8,805 nucleotides of DNA. Source: Elusimicrobiota bacterium (GTDB lineage Bacteria; Elusimicrobiota; UBA8919). The first letter of the stretch is position 1; each line of letters opens with the position of its first letter. Under the pieces are notes generated by a model. It saw only the letters and a list, made by a program, of their open reading frames with translations, was not told the DNA's origin and ran no database searches. Made by a program: the position numbers and the translations under genes. The stretch covers positions 6,467 to 15,271 of the forward strand of contig DMMW01000014.1 of assembly GCA_003452965.1 (NCBI GenBank), written 5' to 3'. This document shows positions 5,824 through 8,805 of this stretch, in pieces.

Positions 5824-8616
5824 ATGAAGAAAATTATTTATAAGTATGGACTTGAAATAATAAGCAGTATTTTGGTATCATTTCTTTTTTGGGCTTCTTT
5901 ATTTGAACATCCGTTAAGGTATCTCGCAGGAAATTACGATTATTATTTAACTAACCTGTTCGCTAATAAAATATCTTTTTTATATTACAATGAATTCCCT
6001 TATTTTAGTTCATATATTGGCGGTGGTTTTCCATTATGGGCAAATCCGTCAAATATATTCATAAGTATACCGCAGTTTTTCTCCATTATATTAAGTAATC
6101 AATGGTTGTCTATTCGCATATCAATATTAACCTTGTCAATATTAAGTATGTTCGGGATGTTTATTCTTTTAAGACAACTTGAAATTGATAATTTCGGTTG
6201 CCGTTTATTTGGAGCAATAGTATATACATTTTCCGGTTATATGGTATCGCAATTAACAATAGGACATTTTTGGATTCAAAATATGGTTTTTGCACCATAT
6301 ATGGTTTCTGCTTTTATATGGTCATATAAGAATAATAAATTTTCATTTGCAATACCAATTTGGCTTACGATTATGGTTTATGCCGGAATGAATGCCACAT
6401 CCATATCCATTATTATGTTGATATTATCATTCTTAACTTTCTATAATATAAAAAATTTTATTATCTATGTATTGATAGCGTTATTTCTATCGGCACCCAA
6501 AATTTTAGCATCGTATCAATTGCTTTCATGGTTTCCGAGAAACTTAGAAATGGGCTATGTCGCTCAATCTTGGTGGGGAACCGTACATACATTAATTACT
6601 TCCCTTATATGGCCTAATCAAAGATGGTTTGATAGTCCTTATAAATATGCTTCTCCATTAGAAGTTTATTTAATCAATTGTTATGTCGGTATTATTGTAT
6701 TATTTTTAGCTATATTTTCAGCAATCGGATATAAGAAGCATAAATACAATAGGTTTAGTTTATCATTAATAATTATTATTTGTTTGACTGTATTTCTTTA
6801 TCCCGGCGGATTAAATCCGTTTTGGAAAATATTGTCTAAAAATATGATACTAAGTTCACTCCATATGCCAACATGGTTTGTCGGTTCTTTGATATTGCCT
6901 ATTGCATATTTTTCAAGTTTGGCACTTTATGACGGTATTAAAATAATGAAGAAAAACACCAATTTCATATTAATCAGCATTTGTGTATTTATTTTTATAG
7001 ATTATTTCAGAGTCAATAAACCTAATATAGATTACATACAAAGTTATTTTACATTTGATAATAGAACTTATTTTGATAAAAAAAGGGTTTTTGAACAAAG
7101 TAAAGGTCCTGATTGGAATTTGTTTTCTATGGAAGATAAAACATGTTTTGAAAGCGACTTGATGTTTACTTATTTGCAAAACAATGAAAGTGTTTTACAT
7201 TTTTATGATGGTATTTTTGGATATGATGAGTTCGGCTTTTTACGACGTTCTTCTGTGAAAAGCGGAAGAATTGATATATTCAATAAAAATAAAGATATAA
7301 AAATTGAATGGATTTCGCCATCAAAGATTTCTTTGGAAATACTTAAAACAAAACAAGCAGGCATGGAAATACCGATAAATATTAATTATTTTCCCGGCTG
7401 GAAAATATTAGGAAAAACGGATGGAATAACACTTATTAATAATTGGACACCCGAAAAATGGGGTTTATTAACAGTTCATATAGATGAACAATTTCCAATT
7501 GGAATAAAACAGAAGATTTTACTAAAATATTTGCCTTATTGGGGTCTAAAACCGAAGAAAATAACTGAATTTAATATGTTAGAGCAAAAAAAGATTTTAT
7601 CCGATGAAAATATTGACTGGTTCGCGAAGGCGGAAGAATTTTATGAATCGTATGATTTTAAAAATGCTATTGATGCTTATAAAATAGTAGTAAAAGTTGA
7701 TTCAGATTGTGCTTTTGCATATGAATCAATTGGCTGGGCAATGAGTAAATTAAAATCACATAAGGAATCTGTAGAATATTTTGAAAAAGCATCGTTATTG
7801 CGTAAAAAATACGGAAAATTGAAAAGAGAAACCGCAATAATTAGAGATACAAAAGATTATTTTGTTCGTGGGGCAAATTATTTTTTAGAAAAAAAATATG
7901 ATGAAGCAATCAACGATTTCAGTACGGCAATAAGTATGGATGACAATTATGTAAAAGCATACTATTATCGCGGAGTTGCATATTATAATTTACAAAATTT
8001 CAGTAAAGCTATTGATGATGTAAATAAAGTTATTTATTTCAATCCTAAAAATTCCGGGGCATATAACAGACGAGGTAGTATATATTTGTCTTTAGGTGAA
8101 AACGAAAAAGCCGTTTCTGATTTTAATAAAAGCTTAAAAATGAATTCTAAAGCTGCTTCTACATATAAGTATCTTGGAATATTGCTATATAATGAAAAAA
8201 AATACAGGGAAGCAGAAAAGGTATATAGAAAAGCGCTAAAAATATATCCAAACTATTTGGACGTATATAATAATCTTGGAATGTTACTATACAATTCAAA
8301 AAGAGTAAAGGAAGCAGAAAAGGTATATAGAAAAGCGCTAAAAATAAATCCGAATTCTGCAGTTACTCATTGCAATCTCGGAATATTGCTATTTAATTCA
8401 GGTAGAATTGAAGAAGCAGAAAAAGAATTTAAAAAAGCGATACAAATAGAGCCGTATTTTATAGAAGCGCATAGAAACTTAATTACCTTTTATTTTAAAC
8501 AAGAAGAATATGGTAAAGCACTTCAACACTGTAGAATCGCTTTGCAGTTATCACCCGATAATAAATCAATTCAAAATGATTTGAAATTAATTAAACGATT
8601 ATTATCTAAGATTTAG
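5824..8616 (+). CDS. YfhO-like polytopic membrane protein with nine C-terminal TPR repeats
   Basis: This 930-residue protein starts at ATG 5824, which directly follows an in-frame stop (5821-5823), so it cannot extend upstream; no Shine-Dalgarno is seen. The N-terminal 400 residues hold about ten to twelve membrane helices. After the first helix, GNYDYYLTNLF with D39 and YIGGGFPLWANPSNIF (64-79) match the first-loop pattern of YfhO/GT-C-type proteins, as do FGAIVYTFSGYMVSQ (129-143) and GHFWIQNMVFAPYM. A soluble region (about 400-590) carries NYFPGWKI (520-527), the 'N-Y-x-PGW' turn common before the C-terminal beta domain of YfhO relatives. About nine TPRs follow (near 599, 632, 680, 711, 747, 780, 813, 847 and 881), the last ones near-consensus. 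YfhO relatives are implicated in glycosylation of cell-envelope polymers; here donor and acceptor are unknown. It repeats the membrane-plus-TPR plan of the two upstream membrane proteins but is separated from them by a repeat-rich spacer and may be transcribed on its own. Confidence 0.87.
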   Translation: MKKIIYKYGLEIISSILVSFLFWASLFEHPLRYLAGNYDYYLTNLFANKISFLYYNEFPYFSSYIGGGFPLWANPSNIFISIPQFFSIILSNQWLSIRISILTLSILSMFGMFILLRQLEIDNFGCRLFGAIVYTFSGYMVSQLTIGHFWIQNMVFAPYMVSAFIWSYKNNKFSFAIPIWLTIMVYAGMNATSISIIMLILSFLTFYNIKNFIIYVLIALFLSAPKILASYQLLSWFPRNLEMGYVAQSWWGTVHTLITSLIWPNQRWFDSPYKYASPLEVYLINCYVGIIVLFLAIFSAIGYKKHKYNRFSLSLIIIICLTVFLYPGGLNPFWKILSKNMILSSLHMPTWFVGSLILPIAYFSSLALYDGIKIMKKNTNFILISICVFIFIDYFRVNKPNIDYIQSYFTFDNRTYFDKKRVFEQSKGPDWNLFSMEDKTCFESDLMFTYLQNNESVLHFYDGIFGYDEFGFLRRSSVKSGRIDIFNKNKDIKIEWISPSKISLEILKTKQAGMEIPININYFPGWKILGKTDGITLINNWTPEKWGLLTVHIDEQFPIGIKQKILLKYLPYWGLKPKKITEFNMLEQKKILSDENIDWFAKAEEFYESYDFKNAIDAYKIVVKVDSDCAFAYESIGWAMSKLKSHKESVEYFEKASLLRKKYGKLKRETAIIRDTKDYFVRGANYFLEKKYDEAINDFSTAISMDDNYVKAYYYRGVAYYNLQNFSKAIDDVNKVIYFNPKNSGAYNRRGSIYLSLGENEKAVSDFNKSLKMNSKAASTYKYLGILLYNEKKYREAEKVYRKALKIYPNYLDVYNNLGMLLYNSKRVKEAEKVYRKALKINPNSAVTHCNLGILLFNSGRIEEAEKEFKKAIQIEPYFIEAHRNLITFYFKQEEYGKALQHCRIALQLSPDNKSIQNDLKLIKRLLSKI
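8208..8346 (+). repeat. Near-identical TPR units duplicated at DNA level
   Basis: A 37-nt sequence at 8208-8244 recurs exactly at 8310-8346, an offset of 102 nt or 34 codons, precisely one TPR unit. Both encode EAEKVYRKALKI. A second short match, ggaatattgctat at 8176-8188 and 8380-8392, is offset by 204 nt, two units. Identity including third codon positions shows recent expansion or gene conversion in this part of the array. Confidence 0.85.
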
Positions 8617-8650
8617 TGAATAAGTCGGCAAAACAACAACACCGCCAACC

Positions 8651-8704
8651 CCTCCATTGTGACATTGGCGGGCAAGCCCTCCACTGTGGCATTGGCGGGC
8701 AAGC
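8651..8704. repeat. Two tandem 27-bp repeats
   Basis: Units 8651-8677 and 8678-8704 abut exactly and match at 25 of 27 positions; each ends in cattggcgggcaagc. The ttggcgg in each can pair with ccgccaa at 8642-8648, so alternative hairpins are possible. There are no spacers between units, so it is not a CRISPR array. Confidence 0.85.
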
Positions 8705-8710
8705 AAGATG

Positions 8711-8752
8711 GGCAACTACACATTATTTTCATTTTATTTTCCTGTAGTTGCC
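8711..8752. repeat. 10-bp perfect inverted repeat, with a third copy at the window end
   Basis: The arms ggcaactaca (8711-8720) and tgtagttgcc (8743-8752) are exact complements around a 22-nt T-rich centre. The longer form ggcaactacacat (8711-8723) recurs in direct orientation at 8793-8805, the last base of the window, so the family may continue beyond it. Confidence 0.75.
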
Positions 8753-8773
8753 GAGTTTACTCGGCACTTCTTT
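8749..8773 (+). terminator. Possible weak terminator: 7-bp hairpin followed by cttcttt
   Basis: The arms tgccgag (8749-8755) and ctcggca (8760-8766) form a 7-bp stem with the loop ttta and are followed by cttcttt. It lies about 130 nt after the stop of the YfhO-like gene and could end its transcript, but the T tract is short and the stem overlaps a repeat-family arm, so it may be only part of the repeat. Confidence 0.35.
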
Positions 8774-8779
8774 AACACC

Positions 8780-8795
8780 GCCAACCAAGGTTGGC
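8780..8795. repeat. Compact 7-bp palindrome gccaacc/ggttggc
   Basis: The arms 8780-8786 and 8789-8795 are perfectly complementary around aa. The left arm belongs to the 13-nt direct repeat and the right arm overlaps the ggcaactacacat copy, so it marks the junction between two repeat pieces. Confidence 0.6.
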
Positions 8796-8805
8796 AACTA
8801 CACAT

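Larger units (their letters stand above)
8617..8805. other. Repeat-rich spacer at the right window edge
   Basis: No coding region is visible in these 189 nt. The stretch holds a 7-bp inverted repeat ccgccaa/ttggcgg (8642-8648 and 8665-8671), a 27-bp tandem pair, three copies of ggcaactaca in both orientations, a 13-nt direct repeat aacaccgccaacc (8638-8650 and 8774-8786) and two compact hairpins. Like the spacer at 5375-5823 it is GC-richer than the genes and looks like a nest of one or two dispersed repeat families. Confidence 0.7.

Noticed and set aside
6970..7179. 69-codon minus-strand frame
   Set aside because: Antisense shadow of the YfhO-like gene with no independent support.
8651..8704. 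CRISPR-like repeat pair
   Set aside because: The two 27-bp units abut with no spacer, and no cas gene is present; it is a simple tandem duplication.

Overview
The window is very AT-rich in its coding parts (about 30% GC by eye). All four genes lie on the + strand and are large, lysine/isoleucine/asparagine-rich proteins using the standard code. Between them lie distinctly GC-richer, hairpin-rich spacers built from short dispersed repeats. This combination (low-GC, TPR-rich membrane proteins, repeat-mosaic spacers) suggests an uncultured Gram-negative-type bacterium of a candidate phylum such as Omnitrophota or Elusimicrobiota. That placement is an impression from style, not from a marker gene; there is no rRNA, tRNA or housekeeping gene here.

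Layout: (1) 36-2159, a multi-pass GT-C-like membrane protein with an extracytoplasmic domain and C-terminal TPRs; (2) 2278-4458, a TMTC-like (DUF1736-type) multi-pass protein with C-terminal TPRs; (3) 4442-5374, a signal-peptide protein of two repeated beta-sandwich-like domains, overlapping gene 2 by 17 nt behind a near-perfect Shine-Dalgarno; (4) 5375-5823, a gene-free spacer holding several inverted repeats, a 126-bp MITE-like element and a perfect 14-bp hairpin; (5) 5824-8616, a YfhO-like membrane protein with about nine C-terminal TPRs; (6) 8617-8805, another repeat-rich spacer running off the window.

The most striking feature is that three membrane proteins from apparently different GT-C-type scaffolds share one plan: a polytopic N-terminal half (followed by a soluble domain in genes 1 and 4) and a C-terminal TPR array. 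They flank one exported beta-sandwich protein. The known precedent is the TMTC family, where a GT-C membrane part glycosylates proteins and lumenal TPRs bind the acceptor. The inferred picture is an envelope glycosylation module in which TPR arrays on the outer face of the inner membrane engage secreted proteins, perhaps including the gene 3 product. Nothing in the sequence proves the donor, the acceptor or even catalytic activity. No defence system, CRISPR array, intact transposase or phage gene was found.
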